NCBI RefSeq assembly: GCF_002443255.2
Contig: NW_019211460.1
Coordinates: 35,721,498-35,785,497 of the forward strand
DNA from: Varroa destructor
Lineage: Eukaryota; Arthropoda; Arachnida; Mesostigmata; Varroidae
DNA: 64,000 bases
Direction of reading: 5' to 3'
Shown: piece by piece, positions 10,025 to 20,454 of the stretch
How positions within the stretch are numbered: the stretch's first letter is position 1
Layout of the letters: the number at the start of each line of letters is the position of its first letter
Notes under the pieces: generated by a model
What the model saw: the letters and a program-made list of their open reading frames with translations, nothing else
Told to the model about the DNA's origin: nothing
Database searches by the model: none
Translations under genes and position numbers: made by a program

Positions 10025-12600
10025 ACGCCGTGCATATGTTAGTACGAAAATTACTGCTCAGCTTAGGCTAAGATACGTGTTCTGATCTTAGTAAACAGTG
10101 GGCATATTAGAGACACGTAACCATTTCAACACTAAACTTAAAGAGCCACCATTGTGTCTGAACTATATCATGTCTATATAATACGTATCTATACCTATTT
10201 AGCATATTAATTTCATCTGAACTAATTCAGAATACATCAAAATACGAGTTGTAATCATTTTTGAAATACGCTTTCCTGGTAACGGTTAGCATCATCGTGC
10301 GAACTTGTCGTAATTCTAGTATGTTACTTGTCACGACATACAAGGCCACCCATTCAAGATCTGCTCACTCACGTTTCCTCATCTGTTTCATCTCTATGTC
10401 GCTATGTTTTCTCGTCAGCTTTCCTCCCCGTCAGGGCGCACCCATCCTCCGCGAATGCGGCTCTCTGTAGAGCACATCTTTTTGAAAATAGCGGGTTCCT
10501 CTTTCCCTTTTCGCCTTTAGTATCTCTCGACGCTTCCAGTCATTGTGAATTGTCTATGCTCGGCGGCGTTGCAGTTTTCCAGCATAGTCCTTCTTTCGTC
10601 CTAATGTCCTTTGCGTTCTGCGCACACTCTCGCTGCTGACCAGTATCCACGGACTATTTTTTCCCTTCCTCCATAGTTCCAGTGTGCTATTGTCGTTGCT
10701 GTCGCCGTTGTCGAAAACCAGTTGTATATGCAAATAAGCGCTGAGGCGTCCCTTAGCTGCTGCCTTGGCCATCATTTGCTCACTCGACGCTGACGGGCTC
10801 TCCTCTTCGTTCGCAAACTGTATCCGTTCCGACCCCCTCGAGTGCAGTGCGCTCGTTTGCCATGTACTAACGATGATTCATTGCCACAAGCAGTGTTCCG
10901 GCACCACGGACGGCCGACCATCGGCCGACGCGGACCAGCGAGCCGCCTCTCATTGCCTTAGCTCTCGTTGCGCCCTACGCTTTGACTTCGAAAGAAAAAA
11001 AAAATACGAAAGGAAAACGAAAAAGAAGCAGGCGAATCCCTGTGCGAGTCTGTGAGCCGGAGATATCAAACGCTACACTGAGCGCATAGCTCGGTCACTC
11101 TCGTTGTTATTGTTTCCGTCGTCGTCGTCGCCGCCATCGTAACAGTGTGGTGGTGTATATAGCACGGGTTACAGTGTCAATTCCCTAGCGCGTGTTACCC
11201 TGGTTCTTGCATCCACTCTTCTCCTTGCTCTACGCCCTGCTCCACTCCTATCATCATCATCATCCTGCTTTTCTGCTCCCCAAGAGCGTGATTGTGGCTC
11301 GTGCGAGCTAATCAAATTTAGCTCGTCTCTGCTTTTCCGCTAAACTGTCTGTCCTCCGTTGTCTATCCCGCAACCTCTATTCTATTAGTTTGGGGTCTCC
11401 TCCATACAGCAGGCTCATATTTGCTTTAAGGTAATGCACGTTGTCAACTGTTTCCTAATTACTGCAGTTGTTATTAAAAATATATTAAAAAACTTGTATA
11501 GAGCATACATAATAGCATATTTTGTGGAACGAGGTACGAACGCATTCAAATATCATACAGTTTCTACTCTCGCTCTCTCCCTGTGTCTCTGTCCTGATTC
11601 TCTATCTATCTATCTATCTATCTATCGATGCGCTCGTTTGTGACACTTTTTTTGAAAACCAAAACCGCTCACAGCATTCTTCCATTTGAACACGAAGCTT
11701 CCCGAATTTGTCTATGCACTAGTAAATATTTTGAGGTATACTAAAATAGGTTTTGAGGGAATGGTTGTACGTTAACTTTCTCGTCCTTCGTATCATTTCC
11801 GTGTTCCGTGGAAGAAGCTGTAGCTCATGCACAGGCGTTAGCATCGGTCTAGTGTATTTCATTGCATATTTAAAATTTTTCAACGCTGTTAGTTATTCTA
11901 ATTCTATACGCAATTAGTTGAAGTCATCTTTTCGGTATAAAACAAAACACTTGTTCCTGTTAGGGGCTCTAGCCGGGGTGGGTCTCACTGGACCTATCTA
12001 ACGTTTCACCACCGGACCTACGAAATGGCATGATAGCCATTAAACATTTGCCGACTCTGAAATTCAGACCTGCCATGGCAGCAGCATACGTTGAGTTAGT
12101 TGTTATTGTGGTTGCCGCAATAATAAGCCGTAAGGACTACGCTACATAGCGAGAGGTGATAAATATAGGCGAGGTGTTTTCCGCACAGACAATCCGAGTT
12201 TGCTGCTTTTGATTGCAGTGATCTATTTAATGTTTTTTCTCAACACGATCGGCAAATATAGTTTTATTATAGATGCGAACCTAATCATAGATACTGTACT
12301 AGAACGTAAATACTGTAATAGATAGCCCGAACTTAGAAGCCGAAATCGCGGAATGTTTACGAAGTCTAGCATAGGCCATCTTTGATGATATTGATTCAAG
12401 CAATTCATACGCTGTTCAAAGCAATCATAGAACAAAGATAAACAAAGTCGGTGAGTTTGCCTGTCATCGGATTTCTGTCAATATGTAGTCATTTTTCTGC
12501 ACTAACAGTGAAAAGTACTAAAATTATGTGATATATTTCTATTTTTTAGCTTGTTTCAAATGAGATCCGGAGCACTCCGCATTCTTGTATAGTTCGCGCA
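10025..12600. other. GC-rich island 10.3-11.4 kb, then AT-rich
   Basis: Frames of 70-103 codons in the island overlap on both strands. The sequence is pyrimidine-rich with gtcgtcgtcg and catcatcat runs, more like promoter or UTR than ordered coding. Nothing is seen from 11.65 to 12.6 kb. Confidence 0.35.
11602..11626. repeat. (CTAT)6 microsatellite
   Basis: Tetranucleotide tandem. Confidence 0.95.
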
Positions 12601-12601
12601 G

Positions 12602-12739
12602 CAGAGCAGGCAGCCAACAATGCAGTCGTTCGTTTCTTCTAAATCCAGACCGTTTCGAAATTGGGAATACTCAGAAGAAACCAACCTCAATCCCAGATCA
12701 TCCCTGGAGACTCATTAGAGGAAACATAAAATGACGATG
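12602..12739 (+). promoter_or_regulatory. 5' UTR-like exon with a 32-residue upstream ORF
   Basis: After the acceptor gtatagttcgcgcag an ATG (12620) opens 32 codons, MQSFVSSKSRPFRNWEYSEE then TNLNPRSSLETH, and a TAG. Thirteen bases later ATGACGATG runs directly into a GTAAGT donor. This could be a leader exon with an upstream ORF and the true start at its end. The uORF has a coding-like look. No downstream exon was identified. Confidence 0.22.
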
Positions 12740-14214
12740 GTAAGTTTCATAGACAATCTTTAGATTATGAAGCCGTACCAAGATATAAGAGTCCCCTGCG
12801 TTTGTGGCCAGGGTATTCATTTTAGAACTCTATGGCACCCTGAACTGAACGATCAGACGAAATATGATCTGGGACTAATGTTCTCCTTAGCCCTCAGGGT
12901 AATATGGCTTGGTCATTTTAGACGAGTGCATACTTTGCCGACTGCCCACGAAAGTTGCCTCAAGCTAGCGACTAGCGTCGTCTCCAAGGTATGTTCTTGT
13001 TAATAGCCATCACATAGAAATATACTCACGGCACAGTTTAGTGGATACAAAAGTGAAGGGTTAATCACCGTCAAACGTGTCTAAGATACGAAAATGTTTG
13101 AAAATATGTGGAGGTCCGTAACCATGTGTTTGTCAATGTATCGCAATAGTATCCAGAGTCCAAAAACGAGTTGAACTTTGTGGACCAACGTTGGCCTTAA
13201 GCATGTCATTTCCACTGCCTAGCACCGAAGGTCTAATTGTTGAATTTTGCACCAATACGTACGTCACGAATCGTAGAACGTTACCGGTCAATTCTGCAAT
13301 GAGTACTTCATTCGCATGCACCACTATGGTCGTCACGTTTGTGTAACCCTAGTGCTCTCAGAATGATTTACATTTGGATATATGTGTTAAGGCACCTAAG
13401 CTATTTTTGAGAGGATACGTATCTTTGCTGTTTATACGGCATCCATCCGATATGCATTGCATCGAAGTGATACGCTAAAATCGCTTCCAACAAAAGTCGT
13501 TTCAATTTCCTCTGGTTCCGTCCCACAATTTCAAAGCCCCACTATCAGTGTAGTTTATCACTGTCAAGTCCGATATACTAAGACCATCAGTTACACCAAA
13601 GGTACTTTACCGCGGCCTAGTTAAGCGCGTCCTTTTTATCGATCACTTTAACACATTGTCCACCGCTATTAGGTCGTTTATCAGTTTAACGGCAAAGAGA
13701 AAGACCCATATAGCAGAAGGACGAATAGGCCTCGTTCACCTATCTCTTCATCAGCAAAATGCGCCACTAACGGTTCAACAGCTCGACAGCCACAGTAGGC
13801 GAATGCCGTAAGCTAGAATTTTAGGCTTGTAAAAAGGTATCTTTTACCTTCGGCAGGCTTTCTTTTAATAAATGAACCATTTAATTTGTGTTTCCACCAG
13901 GGGTAAGTGTCTATTTGCATGATACCTTGAGAAGATAGATGGGCTATTAGAAATAACGCATGTCATGGGTTTCAGAATAATGAGACACGAGACAGTCAGC
14001 TATAACAGTATCTACATGTGTGATTATGGATGTTTCTAACTATTTAGATTACAACTTAGAAAGTATCTGTGTGAGTGAATGCACGATAACACTATATAAT
14101 AAATGTCAGGTGATTTTGACTGCACCCGCAATCTCTGTCATTATAACTTATGATAATAACAATAGTGTTATGCATCTATTCGGTATATGTTATTAGATTT
14201 GCCGTCGCCTTTAT

Positions 14215-14239
14215 AATATATATATATATATATATATAT
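14215..14239. repeat. (TA)12 microsatellite
   Basis: Dinucleotide tandem. Confidence 0.95.
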
Positions 14240-16700
14240 GGCAGACCACCCTTCTTCCAATCACAAGTGGGACGCGCTGCTTGGGTGGAAAACGACGCCA
14301 TAAATGTCAGCGCGATGACAAGGATGACAAGCTGAAGTAGTGGAACCTGCAGTTCCCCCCTGCCTCCACCGTCCTTTCTTGGCCTCTTTTCGCCCTCTTC
14401 ATGGTTCTCACTGTGTTCAGAATGTAGGACAAGTAGGGCGGCGGCGGCGGCGGCCATCGTAGTAGCGCAATATGGTCGACATCACTTTCGCTCCTTTCGT
14501 TGCGGACAGTTTCGTACTATTTCCAGGCAAAAGCACAAGCCTATTATAGTGGGCCTGTATAACCTTCCTAGAGTGAGTGACCCTTGCAACCCGAAGTTGG
14601 TCGACACGAGCTCTTGAATTTGGAGAGCTTTCCTCATAATGATAGGATTCACGTAGCAGAAAGGACCGTGAGATCGGATAATATGGAAAATTCACATTGA
14701 CATAGTAAACACAATTGTTCGTGTTTGAGAAAAGTATTGCGAAGTGCGGAAGAGCAATTATGAGAGTTATAGCAAACGACGGTATTTACTGACGATGCTT
14801 TAGAATATCGACAAGTGGCCCTAAACAGGGCTACCATTTTACTGAACATAATATCTGTTGCAAAATAACACTCTAAAACAGGAAACTCAAAAGTCACCCT
14901 AAAGTTTCTCGTCTTGTCAGGACGAAAAAGCCTTGTATGCCTCGATATTTTTCAAAATGATGTTTGTCACAGTGTGGCAAGTGCTTTTACAAAGATTCTG
15001 GCATTGATTGGTGGCCTGAGTCGGACTGCTGGTCAGACTGTGACATAACCACATAGGGCGTAACGTGAGCTATTGTTCTGATGTTGCACGAACTCCGCGA
15101 GCTTTCGATTACTACTGGGTGATATTAATTACGCCGGCAAGAGTCTACCCAAGTGGTAACAAAGGCACACTACAGACGTTGTAAATACCGTGTCTGCAAT
15201 CTCTCAATGAACTTAAGGGGCACCTCAGTGCTAAAGTTTTCATTTAACGTAGACCGTTATTAAAGCATCTTTCCTCATTATAATTGGTTGTAGGCACTAT
15301 TGTACCTTGTCCTTCTCGAGGAAATATTGTGCGGTCATGGATTAGCACTTATAGATTTTTGGTTAATTTCGATCTGGCCTAAATAGCGACGGCACCAGTT
15401 TCTAGAGTGATGTAGCAGTTTCAATATTTCGAACATCTAGCAGACGTGAATGAACACAAGGCTTGGGCTATTATTGCTAGCATTGTAAACAGGTTTGCGT
15501 AGAAGATCCAATCTTGGTCTAAAGATTTAAACTTTTCCATATATTATATTATATAATAGTATGTAACTATACATATGTTTAGTTTGCTATTTGATGCGTT
15601 ATCCCTTAGTCCGTAGCGAGTTAACTGTATGCTATTAATTCGCTGTGGAATGGAATGAGTCAAAGCACTTGCCGGCATCTTCCATTTATCTTGATTTGCT
15701 TGGTTAGTTATCCTGGATAGGTTAGGCTTGATTCAACCTTAGGTCAAACGTATCGGATAGCTACGCAGGCCATTACGAGTAACGCCGCTCTCTTGTCTAC
15801 GGTGGAGGCAGAAGAGGAACCGCCGAAGCGGGGCGCGTTTCTAATAATCTAATTTGTTTAGGACAGTGTCGTTTATACAATGACCTATACCTTTTCCCAA
15901 CCTATCCCTTACAACAACTGTTGTATACATAATGAATCATAGTGCGTACATCAGCTGTAGTGCTATTAAATAATTGTTATGGTACGTGCGTCGTAGCATT
16001 TAATGCAACGTACTTTAGTTCAATAACTATAACTGTATAAATAAATACATGGTCTCTTCTTGATCTACTTTTTGATTTTAGTATTCTGACTAAGGATATC
16101 TAAGGTCTGACTTTCGATGGACCTAAACGATAAGTCCATAGAAAACTGAAAACTTTTCAAAGAAGTTTTTGTTTCTTTATTGTTCAACGTGTTCTAGGGA
16201 AGCTATTTAGCGCCTTAGTAAATTTCTATAGTATAACTATAGTAAACTATATAACGTAGAACACTCATAAGCTAGTGTATGCTATACCTGATCTCTTCTG
16301 TTGTGTATAAGCTCTAGGTAGTTTCTGATAGTTCTGCGCCTCTCATTTGTATAGTAATGCTAATGTCCTTATCAACGGCTGCTTTAAAATTAGAAAGGAA
16401 ATATTTCACTGACTAGATCCCTTTAAACGATCGACTTTCAGTCCTTTTAAAGGCAACAAAGTAATCGAAATCAGACAACATATCTGCACGTTGGAGGGAA
16501 TAAAACTATTTTCTTTTCTCGATCCAGGCCATAATTGAAGCGTGGCAAGAAGGCCGTCAGGTAACCGTGCAGTGAGCTGTCGATTGTTGCGTTGCATATC
16601 CATGAAGTTCTTCAATGATTCGAGGCACCCGACAGCATTTACCGTTTCCTGTTCCGGCAGTGTCCTTAATATTCATTGCGAATGTGAGCATCAGCTTATG

Positions 16701-16722
16701 CCCTGCCCTGCCCTGCCCTGCC
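16701..16722. repeat. (CCCTG)4 tandem repeat
   Basis: A pentanucleotide tandem, similar in unit to the one near 1.64 kb. Confidence 0.85.
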
Positions 16723-17629
16723 ACTGAGATCGCTATTTCTTCTGTTCGATCCTATTCTTTGCCTCTCTCTATCTCTTAAGTCTCTTTTTGCGTCTACTCC
16801 TTAATTCTTAGTGTTTTTCTTATAATTTCGTAGCTTGCAATCCAAGAAATGAATAGCATACCGAGATAACAGGGGGCACATTATGTATGCTCGGCTTTGC
16901 TCAAAACTCCTCGTAACTATAGCAAATCATTCTTTCGTTTGAGGCCCTGAACGATAATCATCTTCTCTGTGTCTTCAACTTCATTTTCAAAATGATGCCA
17001 TCAGTAGCCAAATGACGTTTCGCTAAAGCTTTGCTTACCCAGTGTTTTCAGCGGATCCTACCGGTGATATCGCCTGCAGGAAACATTTCATTCCGGACCG
17101 CTAATTTTCTCACCATCCTTAAAAAGTGCCCAAATAGTCGCAGACATATCTGGTAAATACTTAGACTAAATAGCTGACCTAAATATTCACTTTAATAGTA
17201 GTTTAAATGAGGTCGATTTGCTAAATAGCTTTTATATTATATGCTAAATAGGATAAATTTATACGTTTCGTTTCTCTCTATGTTCTTGTCCGTAAGTAAA
17301 TGTTCATACTCGTTCTACCGATAGATAGCTGACCCGTTCTCAGTCTCATTCTACTCTGTCAGTTAATTGGATCAGTTTTATTATTTTTTGCGCAACGTAC
17401 ACTGTCATGTAATATTACTTTCAACATATAGTAACCTACTGGTAATATTGATAGACTGTATCGAAAGATATTATGAGATATTACATACGATCTAAGCAAG
17501 CGAAGGAAGAAAGGTTTTTCGGCGTTATTACCATGATCGCAGCAATTATAAATATGTTAACGACTACACAACTGCGAGTCGTAATGGAATACAAAACATG
17601 GCATTACTGTCTTCTTTTCTTCTGCTTAC

Positions 17630-17677
17630 CTTTGCTTCTATCGATCGGCTGAGCCGAGACCAAGAAGTAGTCTCGGC
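17630..17677 (-). CDS. Possible 48-nt exon, phase 0 to 0
   Basis: On the minus strand a pyrimidine-rich acceptor (cctcctttattgtag) is followed by 16 open codons reading AETTSWSRLSRSIEAK. They end in AAG before a near-perfect donor (GTAAGC). The segment lies 580 bp downstream of the ML-like gene on the same strand and could be one of its last exons or part of another gene. No family is recognisable from 16 residues. It starts with an 8-bp inverted repeat (GCCGAGAC and GTCTCGGC separated by 9 nt). Acceptor-donor pairs at this spacing also arise by chance. Confidence 0.22.
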
Positions 17678-18026
17678 CTACAATAAAGGAGGATCTATGA
17701 AGCTGTGAGAACCACAGCATATAGCTGTTCCTATGGTCGAAGGCCGCATACGCCTCGGCCTTCGTTTAAGCCTTTCAGGAATGTGACTGGTTCAGGTGAC
17801 GGACCCAATTTCATTCGTCTCTCGAAAAAATGTAGTTCAGGACAGTAAACGATCACAATGGACGTTAGCAAGTAAGATCGAAATTAGAGTTCGGATGGAC
17901 ACGTCGAGTTGAGCGATTTCCGTTGTTTCTTCTTCAATTACCACCTTCGACAGAGGTGCGGTCAAGAAGACGGTATGAGATTAGATTATCGCGGCTACAA
18001 AGGCAGTCTAAGCGAATAAGGACTCA

Positions 18027-18064
18027 CAGAAGCCTGAGCTAGACTGGAGCCCACGGCGGCGAAC
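18027..18064 (-). CDS. Possible 38-nt micro-exon
   Basis: Minus strand: a good acceptor (cctttgcaatttcctatacatctag) is followed by 38 nt and a GTGAGT donor. One of its open frames reads FAAVGSSLAQAS. It lies between the ML-like gene and the 17.6-kb exon candidate on the same strand. Too short to identify, and chance is a fair alternative. Confidence 0.15.
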
Positions 18065-18254
18065 ACTAGATGTATAGGAAATTGCAAAGGGCGAGCTCCC
18101 GTGGTAAGCAGAATTTCTGCGCTAGCCTTCGTTACTAAGCGATTCTTTATGAAATGAATTCTATTAGCGCTGCGAAGGAAAGTAGAGTTCTAATTTAGTT
18201 GTAGTTAACGCCCACAAATGGAGCTGCTCGCAGTAATAGAGTGAGGCAAAGCGT

Positions 18255-19217
18255 TTAGAAAGCTAAGGCATAAGCAAAGCACAGTCTTATAGCTCTTTTT
18301 TTTTTAAATATTCGATCCTCGGTAATTGGGCCTGCAATCAGTTGTTCGCACTTAGAGCCGGGCAAACCAAAGTACTCCTCTGAAATCAAGAAGCACTTGC
18401 GCACAGTTCTGAATCCTAACCCAGAAAGTCGACCAAGCGACGTTATTGGAACATTGTATAAGACCTGCGTGTCCTCAAGCGGTGTTGTCCTCCTAACGCA
18501 CACATCTACATGTACAATACGTCTCTACAGAGTTTATTTAATAAAATATTGCCTGCATGTTTATCAGTTACAGCACACCATAACGCTGTAACGTTCCGTT
18601 CCTTATTTGTTATGAAGCGCAAAATATAACAATCACAACGTTTCCAAGACTCTCCTGCGTAGACAATATTTTTGGCTAATATTTATTGTGATTGTAATCT
18701 ATCACATCAAAGGGGTCGTAGCACTCGAACACCGATACCTCATACTTTTCGCTGAGGTAAGCATGGCCGCACTTCTCGACGAAGTCGAGAACTGTGAATA
18801 CACCACTACATCTTATGAAGAGGTAAAGAGGCGGGAGGAAGAAAGGGCTGAGAGAACGATCATCAACTCACTTGACTTAAAGCTGCTGCCGCAAACACGG
18901 CACTACCTTATTGCGCCCATAGTTGATAGCAACGTGAGGGAGGCTAATAGAAGCGACGGAAAGCGTGAACTTACTCCTATTATGGAGCTGCGGCTTCGCC
19001 AGCTTTTCCAGCCGCAGAATCAAAAGGCACACCGGCCACCGATCAGCTCAGGGCCTTCCGCTTTATATAGGTACTAGGTTAGATGTAGTTTGGAGTTAGC
19101 AAGGTGGCTGAGAAGGCTGAATCGATAAAGCGATAACGGCCTTATAAATGAAGGAAGGAATCAAGCAATGCCGCTTTACCCGAGGACGACGACGAGCATG
19201 GCCACAGCGACCCTCAT
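18255..19217 (-). CDS. Candidate secreted ML/NPC2-like lipid-binding protein, three exons
   Basis: Exon 1 (19180-19217) encodes MRVAVAMLVVVL and ends in GG before a GTAAAG donor. Exon 2 (18706-18805) follows a long pyrimidine tract ending TAG. Its first T completes a Gly codon, and 33 further codons follow in phase with strong C-ending codon bias. The join gives a typical signal peptide. Exon 2 then reads FVEKCG, nine residues, VSVFEC, close to the F-x-DCG and V-x-V-x-x-C start of ML (MD-2-related lipid-recognition) domains. A third segment (18255-18524, phase-0 acceptor) reads FGLPGSKCEQLIAGPITEDR, aligning with the ML segment P-x(4)-C-x(5)-C-P-I, but its second Cys is Gly. ML proteins bind sterols or other lipids, and in arachnids NPC2-like members are thought to carry odorants. 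Caveats: the exon 2 donor (GTGATA) is mediocre, the cysteine pattern is altered, a run of ten A sits in the frame after the ML-like block, and the 3' end is unresolved. It may be a pseudogene. Exons 1-2 are surer than the family name. Confidence 0.4.
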
Positions 19218-19219
19218 AA

Positions 19220-20400
19220 CGAAGTTGCTGAGGTTCTCGAATGGTAGTGGCGGTAGTGGTGATACATCAGCCCGCGCACCCGGTAATTGAGGTAAGCCCC
19301 GCGGGCGTTTTAGAACGAGCGCGCCATAACCCCGCACATCATCTTTACAGCAGGGCTGCACCGCTAGATACTCCGACACACTCAAATTTATAGATAGCAG
19401 ACCACACCATGGAGACGACAAAAAATGAAAAACAAATTTACAACTATTTCTATCTACTGTTTTTTTTTTACGTAGACATATAGCCGATGATCTGTTGGGT
19501 ATCAAATCTTCATCAAAATGACTAGCATGTTAAACAACACGGTGTGAAGCGAGCATTGTAGAATGATGCAGATAAAATCTTACTTTTGATTTTACCTTAA
19601 CTTAAAAAAAGTTCACGAGTCAAAATATTCCTTAAGTCCGTTTTTGAATAGAAGCCAATCATATGATTGAGCGATAACAAATACATCAAACACAAGAATA
19701 TGTTATCTCGCAACAGATCTGCCTGATAGATGCAAAGCAGAGACCCGTTTTCTGGAAACAAGTCTGAACACAAGTCGTTATGCGCTGATCCTTAATTTCA
19801 AAAACGAGACAACATATGACCCACCACAAGCTGCCATGGTGATACATCGTATATGATCTATATACATATATATATATATATATATGCCAGTAGTGTAGTT
19901 GTCAAGTTTAAGTCAGCGGCCGTTTTATGGCCGAGCAGCTGCTAATATTATATACCAAAACAAGTGATCTGGCTTAGGCCGTTCGCCTTCTTGTATCCAG
20001 CTTCCATGCAGACAGAAGATTTACTCTAATATATTTGGTTAATATCGATTAGTACAGTTACTGAAATCAGAAGACATTTAGTATTTAGCGTTAGCATTAT
20101 AGTCGACCTATTTTCTAACATTTACTTACTGCTTTAACAGAAACAGTAAGCTAGTGTTCCAGGATGTCATGTTTCATAGTAACTAACGATTGTTCCTCCA
20201 AGCAGTGTTTACGTGCAAGCGGGACTCAGGTACTGGAACGTCGAGTTAGCCCTCATACGCTTAGTGTTGAATGATGATTCACGACATCGACATTTCGATC
20301 TGACATTTGTATACATAAACATGTCTTGGTCGTCGCTAGCTACTTACCTATTTACCTGGATAGGTGGTTGGCTGCTTTAGCATCATAGTCATCAGCCACC
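19220..20400. other. Upstream region of the ML-like gene
   Basis: It contains the presumed 5' UTR and promoter side of the minus-strand gene starting at 19217. Frames here (109 codons on minus from 19505) are in phase with the signal peptide but carry no earlier good start. Confidence 0.35.
19857..19885. repeat. (TA)n microsatellite
   Basis: Dinucleotide tandem with one interruption. Confidence 0.95.
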
Positions 20401-20402
20401 AG

Positions 20403-20450
20403 GTTTCGCTAGCATCAGTGTTGGTGACAGCTCAGACGTTGGCGCCGGCC
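20403..20450 (+). CDS. Possible 48-nt exon, phase 0 to 0
   Basis: The acceptor gctttagcatcatagtcatcagccaccag is followed by 16 codons (VSLASVLVTAQTLAPA) and a GTAAGT donor. The peptide is signal-like or membrane-like. A minus-strand alternative ends at CAG before GTAAAT over the same stretch. Weak. Confidence 0.18.
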
Positions 20451-20454
20451 GTAA

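Larger units (their letters stand above)
12740..17620. other. AT-rich, no supported gene
   Basis: Short frames only. The patch at 14.25-14.70 kb is GC-richer with unsupported minus frames. A 35-nt minus segment near 17045-17080 is open between cctgcag and GTAAGC but too short to judge. Confidence 0.4.

Noticed and set aside
18688..19077. 129-codon plus-strand open frame
   Set aside because: It is antisense, in register, to exon 2 of the minus-strand ML-like gene, and its Glu/Arg-rich centre is the complement of that gene's pyrimidine tract. The minus reading explains splice sites and codon bias better.
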